Shown here: piece by piece, positions 7,000 to 17,163 of the stretch
Numbering within the stretch: the first letter of the stretch is position 1
Layout: each line of letters begins with the position of its first letter
NCBI GenBank assembly: GCA_031276435.1
Contig: JAISNB010000037.1
Coordinates: 1 to 34,554, forward strand
Reading direction: 5' to 3'
From: Burkholderiaceae bacterium
GTDB taxonomy: Bacteria; Pseudomonadota; Gammaproteobacteria; Burkholderiales; Burkholderiaceae_C
DNA length: 34,554 nucleotides
Notes under the pieces: generated by a model
What the model was told of the DNA's origin: nothing
Seen by the model: only the letters and a program-made list of their open reading frames with translations
The model's database searches: none
Program-made: the position numbers and the translations under genes

Positions 7000-8127
7000 T
7001 TGGAACACCCACAAACAGCCAACCCGGCCCGGACGGCCAGCGGTTTCAAAACCGATCGCGCCGCCGCAAGCAAGGCCACCGTACTGCTGCTCGACGACGA
7101 GGAGCGCGTCGTCGAAACGCTGCGCATGATCTTGCGCCCGTTCTACAACGTGCTGACCGCAACCGAAGGCCAGGCCGCGCTGCAATTGCTTTTGGCCCAC
7201 AAGGTGCAGGTCATCATCAGCGACCAGCGCATGCCCAACATGACTGGCGTGGAATTCTTGCGCAAGGCGCGCCAGATTTCCCCGGCCAGCGTGCGCATCC
7301 TGCTGACGGGCTTCTCCGATCTCAAGGCCATCATCGACTCGGTCAACGAGGGCGAAGTCTTTCGCTTTCTCAACAAACCCTGGGGCAATGCCGAACTGCT
7401 TTCCGTGGTGACCGAAGCCGTCGAAGTGGCGCGCCAGATCGACACCGTTGCCCCGGACGTCAAACAGTCCCTGGCCGAAAACGCGCAAGTCCAAATTCCG
7501 GAAGCCGCCTCTGAAGCGGCCCACGCGGAGCAGCCAGCGGCCACCGCTGCTGCTGCGGCGGCGCGACATCACCACCTGCCGCCAGTCACCAAGGGCGTGG
7601 TGCTGGTCAAAACACCCAACCGCACCTTGTACGACCAGATCATCCTGACGCTGCCGCAAGGCGTGGCCTGCCTGCACGCCGCCACACTGGACGAGGCGCT
7701 GGCCGTGCTGGAGCGCCACCCCGTCAACGTACTGGTGGCGCACTTCGACAAAGTGGCCGACGCGCAAAACGAGGCGCTGGCCTTCAAACTGCTCAAGCGC
7801 GACTTTCCGGCGCTCATCAGCATTGCCCTGATCCGCAACACCGACGCCAACGACCTGATCTCCATGATCAACCAGGCGCGCGTATTCCGCTGCGCCACCC
7901 TGCCTTGCAAGGCGTCGCTGGTCAGTTTCTTCATCGTCAGCGCCCTGCGCCAGCACCAGACCCACCTGGCCGCGCCGCAATTGCTGCAAACGCAGCGCGC
8001 CGAACGCTTCGACGTGCCCGCGCAGGCGACCAGCGACGGTCGCTCTGACCCGGCCACCACGGGGCTGCTCTCGCGCATCGGCTCCATTTGCAAGCGATGG
8101 CTGGGCGCGCCAGCGGCCAGTAACTGA
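7000..8127 (+). CDS. Response regulator with canonical N-terminal receiver and a degenerate second receiver-like domain
   Basis: VLLLDDEERVVETL, IISDQRMPNMTG, LLTGFSDLK, RFLNKPWGN; second half KGVVLVKTPNRTLYDQI...VLVAHFDKV...CATLPCK lacks the acidic pocket; no recognised DNA-binding domain. TTG start preceded by agggaga. Confidence 0.82.
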   Translation: MEHPQTANPARTASGFKTDRAAASKATVLLLDDEERVVETLRMILRPFYNVLTATEGQAALQLLLAHKVQVIISDQRMPNMTGVEFLRKARQISPASVRILLTGFSDLKAIIDSVNEGEVFRFLNKPWGNAELLSVVTEAVEVARQIDTVAPDVKQSLAENAQVQIPEAASEAAHAEQPAATAAAAAARHHHLPPVTKGVVLVKTPNRTLYDQIILTLPQGVACLHAATLDEALAVLERHPVNVLVAHFDKVADAQNEALAFKLLKRDFPALISIALIRNTDANDLISMINQARVFRCATLPCKASLVSFFIVSALRQHQTHLAAPQLLQTQRAERFDVPAQATSDGRSDPATTGLLSRIGSICKRWLGAPAASN

Positions 8128-8170
8128 ACCGCATCGGGCTTTTTGGGGTGTCTTGCCGCCGCCGGGCGCC

Positions 8171-8974
8171 TCAAACGCCAATGGCAAATACGGCAGGGGC
8201 GCGGCCAAGTTGCGGGCTGGCGCGCAGGCGCCAGTCTTGCACCGTCAGGCTGTGCGTGGCGGCTTCGGGCAAGGTCAGGGCCTGGCTGACGGATACGCGG
8301 GTTTGCGCTTGCAGTGTTTGCAGCATGGTCGCCAGCAAGGACTGGCTGCGGTAGGGTGTTTCGATGAACAACTGGGTTTGTCCGCTGGAGAGGGCCATCG
8401 CTTCCAGATCGCGCAGCCGCCGGGTCAGCAGCGCGGCGTCTTGCGGCAGGTAGCCCACAAAGGCAAAGTTCTGCCCGTTCAGGCCGCTGGCGGCCAGCGC
8501 CAGAATCAGCGAGCACGGTCCCGCCAGCGGTGTGACGGGGATGCCAAGCGCGTGCGCCGCGCGCACGACGGAGCTTCCAGGGTCGGCCACGGCGGGCAGG
8601 CCGGCTTCGCTGACCAGGCCCATGGCATATCCGGTCAATGCGGGCGCGAGCAGTTTTTGGGCGTCCCAGGCGGCGGCAGTGCCGCCGCGTCCGGCATGGT
8701 CGCCTTTTTTGTGGATGGCATGCGGCAGTTGCGCGATCCGGATTTGCTGGAGCGGCCTCGCCAGGGGCGCCTCGGCATGGACGCGCTTCAAGAACGCGCG
8801 CAAGGATTTGGCGTTTTCGCATACCCAGTGCTCAAGCCGCGCCGCCGTGGCGATGGCGGCAGCCGGCAGGGTTTGCGACAGCGGCGCGGACTGGTCGTCG
8901 CAGCCATGATCCAGCGGCGTGGGCACCAGGTACAGGCAGCCGGTTGGGCGGCGGGTTTGCGACTGCTCGCTCAT
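8171..8974 (-). CDS. SAM-dependent methyltransferase, tetrapyrrole methylase/RsmI-like family
   Basis: LYLVPTPL, GLVSEAGLPAVADPGSSVVRAAH, VTPLAGPCSLILALAASGLNGQNFAFVGYLP, FIETPYR. Confidence 0.85.
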   Translation of the reverse strand: MSEQSQTRRPTGCLYLVPTPLDHGCDDQSAPLSQTLPAAAIATAARLEHWVCENAKSLRAFLKRVHAEAPLARPLQQIRIAQLPHAIHKKGDHAGRGGTAAAWDAQKLLAPALTGYAMGLVSEAGLPAVADPGSSVVRAAHALGIPVTPLAGPCSLILALAASGLNGQNFAFVGYLPQDAALLTRRLRDLEAMALSSGQTQLFIETPYRSQSLLATMLQTLQAQTRVSVSQALTLPEAATHSLTVQDWRLRASPQLGRAPAVFAIGV

Positions 8975-9561
8975 GGCAGTTGAAATCCGGCGGCGCGCAG
9001 CAGGCGGGCGGTGCGAATCAGCGGCAGTCCGATCAGGGCCGTGGCGTCGTCGCTGTGAATGGCTTGCAGCAGGGCGATGCCCAGGCCTTCGCTTTTGGCG
9101 CTGCCAGCGCAGTCGTAGGGTTGTTCGGCGCGCAGGTAGCGCTCGATTTCGGCATCCGTGAGGTCACGAAATTGCACGCGGACGGTTGCCAGCTCTTGCT
9201 GCGCGAGTCTTGCGCTTTCGCATACCGCGGCTACGGCGGTGTGGAAGATGACGGTTTGCGCGCGCATGCACTGAAGCTGGGCGGTGGCGCGCGCGTGGTT
9301 GCCGGGTTTGCCCAGCGCCTGGCCATGCAGGTCGGCCACCTGGTCTGATCCGATGACCAGCGCGTGGGGATGCAGGCGCGCCACGGCCCGCGCCTTGGTC
9401 AGGGCCAGGCGCTCGGCCAGCGTGCGTGGCGCTTCGCCGGGCAGGGGCGTTTCGTCCACATCGGGCGCGACGGTGGTAAACGGCAGGCCAAGGCGCGCCA
9501 GCAGTTCGCGGCGGTAGCGCGATGTGGAGGCCAGGATGAGGGCGGAGGGCAATTGGGGCAT
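8971..9561 (-). CDS. Maf family nucleotide pyrophosphatase (YceF-like)
   Basis: LILASTSRYRRELLARLGLPF, VIGSDQVADLHGQALGKPG, YDCAGSAKSEGLGIALL, IGLPL. Confidence 0.9.
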   Translation of the reverse strand: MPQLPSALILASTSRYRRELLARLGLPFTTVAPDVDETPLPGEAPRTLAERLALTKARAVARLHPHALVIGSDQVADLHGQALGKPGNHARATAQLQCMRAQTVIFHTAVAAVCESARLAQQELATVRVQFRDLTDAEIERYLRAEQPYDCAGSAKSEGLGIALLQAIHSDDATALIGLPLIRTARLLRAAGFQLP

Positions 9562-9586
9562 GGCTGGATTCTCTTACACTGCGCCA

Positions 9587-10138
9587 ATGGCTCAGACACT
9601 GAATCCCCGGCGGCTCGATGTGGCGCGCTTTGCCCGGCAAGACGCCCAGCTTGGCGGGCAGACGGCGCTGCGCGATTTTGCGCGCGTGGCGCAAGATTGC
9701 CATGCGGACATTGCGGCGGATAACGTGGTCGAATGGCTGGCCCATGGCGAGTTTCGCGCGGCGCCCGATGGCAGCGGCCACCCGGCGCTGCATTTGCGGG
9801 CGCGGGCGCAAATGCCCATGGTTTGCCAGCGTTGTCTGGAGCCGATGCTGATGGCTGTGGCTGTGGATCGGCATTTCGTGTTTTTGTCTGGCGAGGCGCA
9901 GGCCACGGCGCTGGACGATGCGTCGGAAGACGATTTGCTGGCGCTGGTGCGCGACTTCGATTTGCTGGCGCTGATCGAGGACGAGCTGATGCTCGCCATG
10001 CCACTGGTGCCCAGGCACGCCGCGTGCCCGGGTGCGCCACGTGTGGCGGCGCAAGACGATGCGGCGTTTGAAGCGGCCATGCGACAGCGGCGCAATCCCT
10101 TCGCCGCGCTGGAGAGCCTGAAAAAAAGAACGGTTTGA
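9587..10138 (+). CDS. yceD: YceD family (DUF177) protein
   Basis: [13 protein letters not shown] and [20 protein letters not shown]; located immediately before rpmF. Confidence 0.85.
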   Translation: MAQTLNPRRLDVARFARQDAQLGGQTALRDFARVAQDCHADIAADNVVEWLAHGEFRAAPDGSGHPALHLRARAQMPMVCQRCLEPMLMAVAVDRHFVFLSGEAQATALDDASEDDLLALVRDFDLLALIEDELMLAMPLVPRHAACPGAPRVAAQDDAAFEAAMRQRRNPFAALESLKKRTV

Positions 10139-10236
10139 AACGCAACGCCCGATGGGCTGGGGCGTGGGGCCTCACGCACCTGAAACAAAGCGGGCCGCAA
10201 GCGCCGGAAAACGCTTGGGGCGCGGCCAGTTTTGGG

Positions 10237-10266
10237 GCCAAACCAACGTATAATCAGCGGTTTGGC
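10237..10266. promoter_or_regulatory. Inverted repeat centred on a -10-like TATAAT upstream of rpmF-plsX-fab
   Basis: GCCAAACC (10237-10244), TATAAT (10249-10254), GGTTTGGC (10259-10266). Confidence 0.55.
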
Positions 10267-10473
10267 AAAAACGGCTTTGGCCTGGACTTCCTTTCGCGGC
10301 GGTCTTGCGCCCAGCAGGCTTGCAAAAGCGGGTTGGGCGGCAGCAAGCCGCAGTCGCAAAGCCGGAAATTCATCGGATTTGATCGTCGGTTGCGCGGATC
10401 GGCAAGAAGCGCCCCCCACAGGGGCCTTGTATCGAATTGCGCGACGGGTCTGTTTTTATCGCAAGGAGCCATC

Positions 10474-10659
10474 ATGGCTGTTCAGCAAAACAAGAAATCG
10501 CCGTCCAAGCGCGGCATGCACCGCTCGCACAACGCGCTCAGCGTGCCGGGCATCGCCGTCGAACCCACCACGGGCGAGACGCATCTGCGCCACCACATCA
10601 GCCCCAACGGTTACTACCGTGGCCGTCAGGTAATCAAGCCCAAGGCCGAAGAGGCGTGA
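10474..10659 (+). CDS. rpmF: 50S ribosomal protein L32
   Basis: [22 protein letters not shown]...[23 protein letters not shown] aaggag upstream. Confidence 0.97.
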   Translation: MAVQQNKKSPSKRGMHRSHNALSVPGIAVEPTTGETHLRHHISPNGYYRGRQVIKPKAEEA

Positions 10660-10900
10660 TTGTCCAGCCCCTTGCGGGGCGGGATCGCCATGCTGGCCTG
10701 TGGCCGCGGCGGCTGGCCTCGATCCGGGGGTCGCGCCGCCAGGCCCAAGCCCTCTGTACTTGCAAAATTGGCCCGAAGAAATGCCGCCGGGCGACGCGGC
10801 AAATCCGGGCCTGAATCGTGTTTGCGTTGGCGATTTTTTCAACGCTTTGGGTTTTGATTGTTGCCGGAGCCTTTCTGTCCGGGCGAAAGGGCTGGCCCTG

Positions 10901-11989
10901 ATGAGCATGATTGTTCTGGCGGTTGACTGCATGGGCGGTGACCATGGTCCGGCTGTCATTTTGCCGGCCTGTCGCAAATTTCTGGACGCAAATGCCGACG
11001 CGCGGCTTTTGCTGGTGGGGCAGCCAGAGGCGCTGGGCGCGTTTTCGCACGAGCGCGCCACCGTGGTGGCGGCCACCGAGGTGGTCAGCATGGATGATGC
11101 AGTGGAAGTGGCGCTGCGCAAGAAGAAAGACTCTTCCACGCGCGTTGCCATCGAGCAGGTCAAAACGGGCGCGGCGCAGGCCGCTGTCTCCGCTGGCAAT
11201 ACCGGCGCGTTGATGGCCATCGCGCGCTATTTGCTCAAAACCATCGACGGCATAGAGCGCCCGGCCATTGCCACACAGTTGCCCAACGCCAGGGGCAAGG
11301 CGACTTTGGTGCTGGATCTGGGCGCGAATGTCGATTGCAGGGCCGGGCATTTGTTGCAGTTCGGGGTCATGGGCGCGGCGCTGGTTTCGGTGCTCAACAA
11401 CGATCCGCATCCAACGGTCGGTTTGCTCAATATTGGCGAAGAAGCCATCAAAGGCAACGAAGAGATCAAAAAAGCGGGCGAATTGCTGCGCTTTGCCGCC
11501 GAGCGGGGCGATTTGAACTTCATCGGCAACATCGAAGGCAACGACATTTTCAAGGGCACGGCCGACATCGTGGTCTGTGACGGTTTTGTGGGCAATGTGG
11601 CGCTCAAAACCACCGAAGGCCTGGCGGCGATGCTGGTCGGATTCCTGCGCGAAGAGTTTTCGCGCAACACCCTGACCAAACTGGCCGCCCTGTGCGCCTA
11701 TCCCGTTCTCAAGTCGCTGCAACGGCGCATGGATCATCGCCGCTACAACGGCGCGGCCCTGCTTGGCCTGCGCGGCCTGGTGTTCAAAAGCCATGGTTCG
11801 GCTGATGTGATTGGCTTCGAGCACGCGCTCTCGCGCGCGTATGATGCTGCGCGCAACCAGTTGCTGGAGCGCGTGCGCGATCGCATCGCGCACGCGGCCC
11901 CCCTGTTGCTGGCCGAAGGGCCGGAGGCGGTGGCAGCGGCGCAGGCCGCCTCTGACGCCGCCGCCGCGGACGGTCAGGCTCAGGCCTGA
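10901..11989 (+). CDS. plsX: Phosphate acyltransferase PlsX
   Basis: [56 protein letters not shown]. Confidence 0.95.
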   Translation: MSMIVLAVDCMGGDHGPAVILPACRKFLDANADARLLLVGQPEALGAFSHERATVVAATEVVSMDDAVEVALRKKKDSSTRVAIEQVKTGAAQAAVSAGNTGALMAIARYLLKTIDGIERPAIATQLPNARGKATLVLDLGANVDCRAGHLLQFGVMGAALVSVLNNDPHPTVGLLNIGEEAIKGNEEIKKAGELLRFAAERGDLNFIGNIEGNDIFKGTADIVVCDGFVGNVALKTTEGLAAMLVGFLREEFSRNTLTKLAALCAYPVLKSLQRRMDHRRYNGAALLGLRGLVFKSHGSADVIGFEHALSRAYDAARNQLLERVRDRIAHAAPLLLAEGPEAVAAAQAASDAAAADGQAQA

Positions 11990-12054
11990 AGGGACTTGCC
12001 AGCGCCCGGGGCCGTCCGCCGCCGCAGTCTGGTCTGCCAAGAAAGACAAATTGA

Positions 12055-13032
12055 ATGAGTCGAACCACCCGAATTACCGGCACCGGAAGTTATCTTCCGC
12101 CCAGGCGCGTGTCCAACGACGAACTGGTGGCCGACCTGGCCGGGCGCGGCATCGAAAGCTCGGACGCCTGGATTGTCGAGCGCACGGGCATCCGGGCGCG
12201 CCGTTTCGCGGCGCCTGATGTTGCGGCCAGCGAACTGGCGGTTCCAGCGGCGCGCGCCGCCTTGCAGGCCGCTGGCGTGGCGCCCGCGGACATCGATCTG
12301 ATCGTGCTGGCGACGTCCACGCCCGACATGGTGTTTCCGTCCACGGCGGCCATCGTGCAGCACAAGCTGGGCATTGCGGGTTGTCCCGTGTTTGACGTGC
12401 AGGCGGTTTGCAGTGGTTTCATTTACGCGCTGACGGTGGCCGACGCACTGATTCGCACAGGCACGGCCCGGCGGGCGCTGGTGATTGGCGCGGAGGTGTT
12501 TTCGCGCATCCTCAATTTTGACGACCGCGCCACCTGCGTGCTGTTTGGCGATGGCGCGGGCGCCGTGGTGCTGGAGGCCAGCGACGCGCCGGGCATCATG
12601 GCCACCGATTTGCACGCCGATGGCCGCCATGTGGACATTCTGTGCGTGCCCGGGCAGGTGGCGGGCGGGCAGGTGATTGGCGATCCGCTGCTGCGCATGG
12701 ATGGTCAGGCCGTGTTTCGCCTGGCCGTGAATGTGCTGGAGAAATCGGCCCGCGCGGTGCTGGGCAAGGCGGGCTTGAGCGAAGGCGATGTTGACTGGCT
12801 GATTCCGCATCAGGCCAACATCCGCATCATGAAGGGCACGGCCAGAAAGCTGCATTTGCCGCCCGAAAAACTGGTGGTCACGGTGGACGAGCACGGCAAC
12901 ACGTCGGCCGCTTCCATTCCGCTGGCGCTGGATCACGCGGTGCGCGCCGGGCAGGTCAAGCCCGGGCAGACCGTGCTCATCGAAGGCGTGGGCGGCGGCT
13001 TCACCTGGGGCGCCGTGCTCTTCAAAATGTAG
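12055..13032 (+). CDS. fabH: Beta-ketoacyl-ACP synthase III
   Basis: [53 protein letters not shown]. Confidence 0.97.
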   Translation: MSRTTRITGTGSYLPPRRVSNDELVADLAGRGIESSDAWIVERTGIRARRFAAPDVAASELAVPAARAALQAAGVAPADIDLIVLATSTPDMVFPSTAAIVQHKLGIAGCPVFDVQAVCSGFIYALTVADALIRTGTARRALVIGAEVFSRILNFDDRATCVLFGDGAGAVVLEASDAPGIMATDLHADGRHVDILCVPGQVAGGQVIGDPLLRMDGQAVFRLAVNVLEKSARAVLGKAGLSEGDVDWLIPHQANIRIMKGTARKLHLPPEKLVVTVDEHGNTSAASIPLALDHAVRAGQVKPGQTVLIEGVGGGFTWGAVLFKM

Positions 13033-13110
13033 CATGCGGGCAGGTGTTTTCAGGCCGCTGGCAGGATCATTTGAATCAAGGCGCGTCATCGCCACAGCAG
13101 GAGATTTACC

Positions 13111-14064
13111 GTGAAAAACTTTGCATTTGTCTTTCCCGGTCAGGGTTCGCAGTCGGTGGGCATGCTCGATGCGTGGGGCGATCACCCCGCCGTGCGTGAG
13201 GCGCTGGGGGAAGCGTCTGACGCGCTGGGCGAGGACATTGGCGCGCTGATCGCGGGCGGCCCCGCGCAGGCGCTGGCGCTGACTGCCAACACGCAGCCCG
13301 CCATGCTGACAGCCGGTGTGGCGTGCTGGCGCGCCTGGCGCGCCGAAGGCGGCGCGCTGCCCATGGCCGTGGCGGGCCATTCGCTGGGCGAATACACGGC
13401 GCTGGTGGCCGCCGGGGCACTGACCCTGGCGCAAGCCGCGCCGCTGGTGCGCTTGCGGGCGACGGCCATGCAGGAGGCTGTGCCGGTGGGCGCGGGCGCC
13501 ATGGCCGCCATTTTGGGGCTTGAGGCCGCCAGGGTGATTGCCGGTTGCAAGGACGTGATGGCCGCTTTGGGCGGCGCTGGCAGCGCCGAAGTGGTGGAGG
13601 CCGTGAATTTCAACGATCCCGCGCAAACCGTGATTGCTGGCAGCAAGGCCGCGGTGGACAAGGCTTGCGAAGTGCTCAAGGGCATGGGCGCCAAACGCGC
13701 GCTGGCATTGCCGGTGTCCGCGCCATTTCATTCCAGTCTGATGCAACCGGCCGCGCTGCGCTTGCGCGAAGAACTGGCCCGTGTGCACATCGCTGCGCCC
13801 CAGATCGCCGTGGTCAACAACATCGATGTGGTGATTGAAAACACGCCCGAGGCCATTCGCGACGCGCTGTACCGGCAGGCTTTTGGCCCGGTGCGCTGGG
13901 TGGAGTGCGTGCGGAAAATCAAATCGATGGGGGCGGGCGTGCTCGTCGAATGCGGCCCCGGCAAGGCACTGGCGGGCATGACCCGGCGCATCGATCCGGA
14001 TCTGACCAGCCTCAGCCTGTACGATCCGGCTACGCTGCAAGAAGCCCGGGCCGCCCTGGCGTAA
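13111..14064 (+). CDS. fabD: Malonyl-CoA:ACP transacylase
   Basis: FVFPGQGSQSVGML, VAGHSLGEYTALVAAGAL, VSAPFHSSLM, ECGPGKALAGM. Confidence 0.97.
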   Translation: MKNFAFVFPGQGSQSVGMLDAWGDHPAVREALGEASDALGEDIGALIAGGPAQALALTANTQPAMLTAGVACWRAWRAEGGALPMAVAGHSLGEYTALVAAGALTLAQAAPLVRLRATAMQEAVPVGAGAMAAILGLEAARVIAGCKDVMAALGGAGSAEVVEAVNFNDPAQTVIAGSKAAVDKACEVLKGMGAKRALALPVSAPFHSSLMQPAALRLREELARVHIAAPQIAVVNNIDVVIENTPEAIRDALYRQAFGPVRWVECVRKIKSMGAGVLVECGPGKALAGMTRRIDPDLTSLSLYDPATLQEARAALA

Positions 14065-14104
14065 AGCCGGGCCAGCACAACATGGACAAGAGGAATTGCA
14101 CACG

Positions 14105-14869
14105 ATGACAAACGAAACCCAGGAAACACAAACACTGTCTGGACAGGTCGCGCTGGTGACGGGCGCGTCCCGCGGCATTGGCGCGGCCATTGCGCGGGCA
14201 CTGGCCGGGCAGGGCGTTCAGGTGATTGGCACGGCCACCACGGACGACGGCGCCGCGCGCGTGAGCCAGGCGCTGGCTGCCCACAAGGGCTGCAAGGGCG
14301 TCAGGCTTGATGTCAACGACGCGGCGGCGCTTGAGGCCACCATCGAGGCCATCGTCAAGGACTACGGCGCGCTGCACGTGCTGGTCAACAACGCTGGCAT
14401 CACGCGCGACATGCTGGCCATGCGCCTGAGGGACGAGGATTGGGATGCGGTGCTGGACACCAATCTGAAATCGGTTTTCCGCCTCAGCCGCGCGGTCATG
14501 CGGCCCATGATGAAGCAGCGCTACGGGCGCATCATCAACATCACGAGTGTGGTGGGCGCCTCGGGCAATGCGGGGCAGGCCAATTACGCGGCGGCCAAGG
14601 CGGGCGTTGCCGGGCTGACGCGCGCGCTGGCGCGCGAGCTGGGCAGCCGCGGCATCACCGTCAATTGCGTGGCGCCGGGTTTCATTGCCACCGACATGAC
14701 CGCCGCGCTCGCGCAAGAGCAGCAAAAGGCCCTGATCGCGCAAATTCCGCTTGGCCGCCTGGGGCAGCCGCAAGACATTGCCCACGCGGTGGCCTACCTG
14801 GCCAGCCCGCAGGCGGGCTATGTCACGGGGCAGCAGTTGCACGTCAACGGCGGCATGTTCATGGCCTGA
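14105..14869 (+). CDS. fabG: 3-oxoacyl-ACP reductase
   Basis: VALVTGASRGIGAAIARAL, LVNNAGITRD, NYAAAKAGV, APGFIATDM. Confidence 0.97.
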   Translation: MTNETQETQTLSGQVALVTGASRGIGAAIARALAGQGVQVIGTATTDDGAARVSQALAAHKGCKGVRLDVNDAAALEATIEAIVKDYGALHVLVNNAGITRDMLAMRLRDEDWDAVLDTNLKSVFRLSRAVMRPMMKQRYGRIINITSVVGASGNAGQANYAAAKAGVAGLTRALARELGSRGITVNCVAPGFIATDMTAALAQEQQKALIAQIPLGRLGQPQDIAHAVAYLASPQAGYVTGQQLHVNGGMFMA

Positions 14870-14883
14870 AATCCATCGCCGCT

Positions 14884-14914
14884 CGCGCTGGCGGGAAATT
14901 TCCCGGCCAGCGCG
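14884..14914. promoter_or_regulatory. Long palindrome between fabG and acpP, just upstream of a TAAAAT -10-like sequence
   Basis: CGCGCTGGCGGGAAA / TTTCCC-g-GCCAGCGCG: 15-bp arms with one extra g; TAAAAT at 14917-14922. Confidence 0.6.
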
Positions 14915-14944
14915 GGTAAAATCAAAACCTTTTCCAACCCTTAG

Positions 14945-15190
<246 letters not shown>

Positions 15191-15319
15191 AACACCGGTG
15201 CAACGCTGGCACAAGGGCTTGCACCCAAAGCGCGTGCCGCAGCGCCGCGCCGTGGCGTTTGTTGCCCCAGGGCACACGCGGGCAACACCGCCACCGGGTC
15301 ATCTTGAAGGAGAAAACAG

Positions 15320-16567
15320 ATGCGTGATCGTCGGCGCGTCGTCGTAACCGGTCTGGGCTGCGTCAGCCCCGTTGGCAATACCGTGTCCGAAAGCTGGGAC
15401 GCGGTGCTGGCTGGGCGCTCGGGCATCGACCTGATTACGCGCTTTGATGCCAGTCACTACGCCTGCCGCTTTGCTGGCGAGGTCAAGCAACTGGATCTGG
15501 CGCCGTACATCTCGGCCAAAGAGGCGCGGGGCATGGATACCTTCATCCACTATGGCATTGTGGCCGCGGCCCAGGCCATTGCGGACGCCAGCCTGCCCAG
15601 GGGCGATGCCTTGCATGAGGAGGCGGCCAACCGCGTCGCCTGCGTGATTGGCTCGGGCATCGGCGGTTTGCCGATGATCGAGGAAACCCACGCCGAATGC
15701 GTCAGTCGCGGCCCGCGCCGCATTTCTCCTTTTTTTGTCCCGGCCTCCATTGTGAACATGGTGGCGGGGCACATTTCCATCAAATACGGTTTCAAAGGCC
15801 CCAATCTCTGCATTGCCACGGCCTGCACCACAGGCTTGCACTGCATTGGCGCGGGCGGACGCCTGATCGAAACCGGCGATGCCGATGTGGTGATTGCCGG
15901 CGGCACCGAATCGACCATTTCGCCGCTGGGCGTCGGGGGCTTTGCCGCCATGCGCGCGCTGTCCACCCGCAACGACGATCCCAAGGCCGCGTCGCGCCCC
16001 TGGGACAAGGAGCGCGACGGCTTCGTGCTGGGCGAGGGCGCTGGCGTTCTGGTGCTCGAAGAGCTTGAGCACGCCCGGGCGCGCGGCGCCAGGATTTACG
16101 CCGAACTGGTCGGCTTTGGCATGAGCGCCGATGCCAGCCACGTGACGGCGCCCAACATGGACGGCCCGCGCCGCGCCATGCTGGCGGCCTTGCGCGACGC
16201 GCAAATCAACCGCGATCAGGTGGACTACCTCAACGCCCACGGTACTTCCACGCCGCTGGGCGATGTCAACGAGAGCAACGCCATCAAGGCCGCGCTGGGC
16301 GAACATGCGCGCAAGGTGGCCGTCAGTTCCACCAAATCCATGACCGGCCACCTGCTCGGTGGTGCCGGTGGCGTTGAAAGCGTGTTTACTGTGCTGGCCG
16401 TGCATCACCAGAAAGCGCCGCCAACCATCAACCTGCACAACCCGGATCCGGATTGCGATCTGGATTACTGCGCCAATGCCGCGCGCGACATGCGCATCGA
16501 CTTCGCGCTGAAAAATAATTTTGGCTTTGGTGGAACCAACGGCGCGTTGGTGTTCAAACGTTATTGA
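15320..16567 (+). CDS. fabF: Beta-ketoacyl-ACP synthase II
   Basis: [69 protein letters not shown]. Confidence 0.97.
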   Translation: MRDRRRVVVTGLGCVSPVGNTVSESWDAVLAGRSGIDLITRFDASHYACRFAGEVKQLDLAPYISAKEARGMDTFIHYGIVAAAQAIADASLPRGDALHEEAANRVACVIGSGIGGLPMIEETHAECVSRGPRRISPFFVPASIVNMVAGHISIKYGFKGPNLCIATACTTGLHCIGAGGRLIETGDADVVIAGGTESTISPLGVGGFAAMRALSTRNDDPKAASRPWDKERDGFVLGEGAGVLVLEELEHARARGARIYAELVGFGMSADASHVTAPNMDGPRRAMLAALRDAQINRDQVDYLNAHGTSTPLGDVNESNAIKAALGEHARKVAVSSTKSMTGHLLGGAGGVESVFTVLAVHHQKAPPTINLHNPDPDCDLDYCANAARDMRIDFALKNNFGFGGTNGALVFKRY

Positions 16568-17115
16568 GCAGCGTAAATTCACCGGCAACCGGCCCGCGGC
16601 GGCTGCCCAATCGGCGCCCGGGCTTTGCCCTTGCGCTGGAGCATCCAGTGGGACGCGATCGCGGTTTGCTGTTTTTCCTTGTTGCGCTGTGGCTGGCGGG
16701 GTTTGTGGTGCTTCTTATCGGGTGGCTGGCGGGCGGCAAGGCGCCATCGGGCGGGCAGCAGTGGCGCAGCCTGGCCTGTCTGGTTTTGTGCGTGGCCGTT
16801 GGCGCTGGCCTGGCGGTGTTCTGGATCGGGCAGCAGCCCGCCGTGCTGCGTTTTGATGGGCAGACCTGGTTTGTGCGGCCCGCTGGCGTTGAGCCGGGGC
16901 ACGCGCTGGAGGCAACGCTGCTGGATGTGGGAGTGGTTCTGGATTGGCAAATTTATGCACTTTTGCAAGTCAGGCTGGCGTTGGGCAAGCGCGGGGTGGC
17001 AACCAGCGGCGGCGGGCGCTGGCTTTGGGTGAGCGCGCAAAAAAACAGCGGCGCCTCCTGGCACGCGCTGCGTTGTGCGCTATATTCGCGGCCCAGAACC
17101 GGCGAACCGGTATGA
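16564..17115 (+). CDS. Uncharacterised membrane protein between fabF and rpoE
   Basis: Two N-terminal hydrophobic segments ([41 protein letters not shown]); TTG start overlapping the fabF stop in the ORF track. Confidence 0.6.
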   Translation: MSSVNSPATGPRRLPNRRPGFALALEHPVGRDRGLLFFLVALWLAGFVVLLIGWLAGGKAPSGGQQWRSLACLVLCVAVGAGLAVFWIGQQPAVLRFDGQTWFVRPAGVEPGHALEATLLDVGVVLDWQIYALLQVRLALGKRGVATSGGGRWLWVSAQKNSGASWHALRCALYSRPRTGEPV

Positions 17116-17163
17116 GTTTTAGGGCTTCTTGCCATCTCCTGTGAGTTTTCGCGCCTGATTGTT

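Noticed and set aside
10700-10900. 67-residue in-frame N-terminal extension of PlsX
   Set aside because: PlsX homology begins at [13 protein letters not shown]; the upstream part looks like untranslated leader that happens to lack stops.
11980-14190. 736-aa minus-strand ORF
   Set aside because: Antisense to fabH/fabD/fabG; shadow ORF with no recognisable domain.
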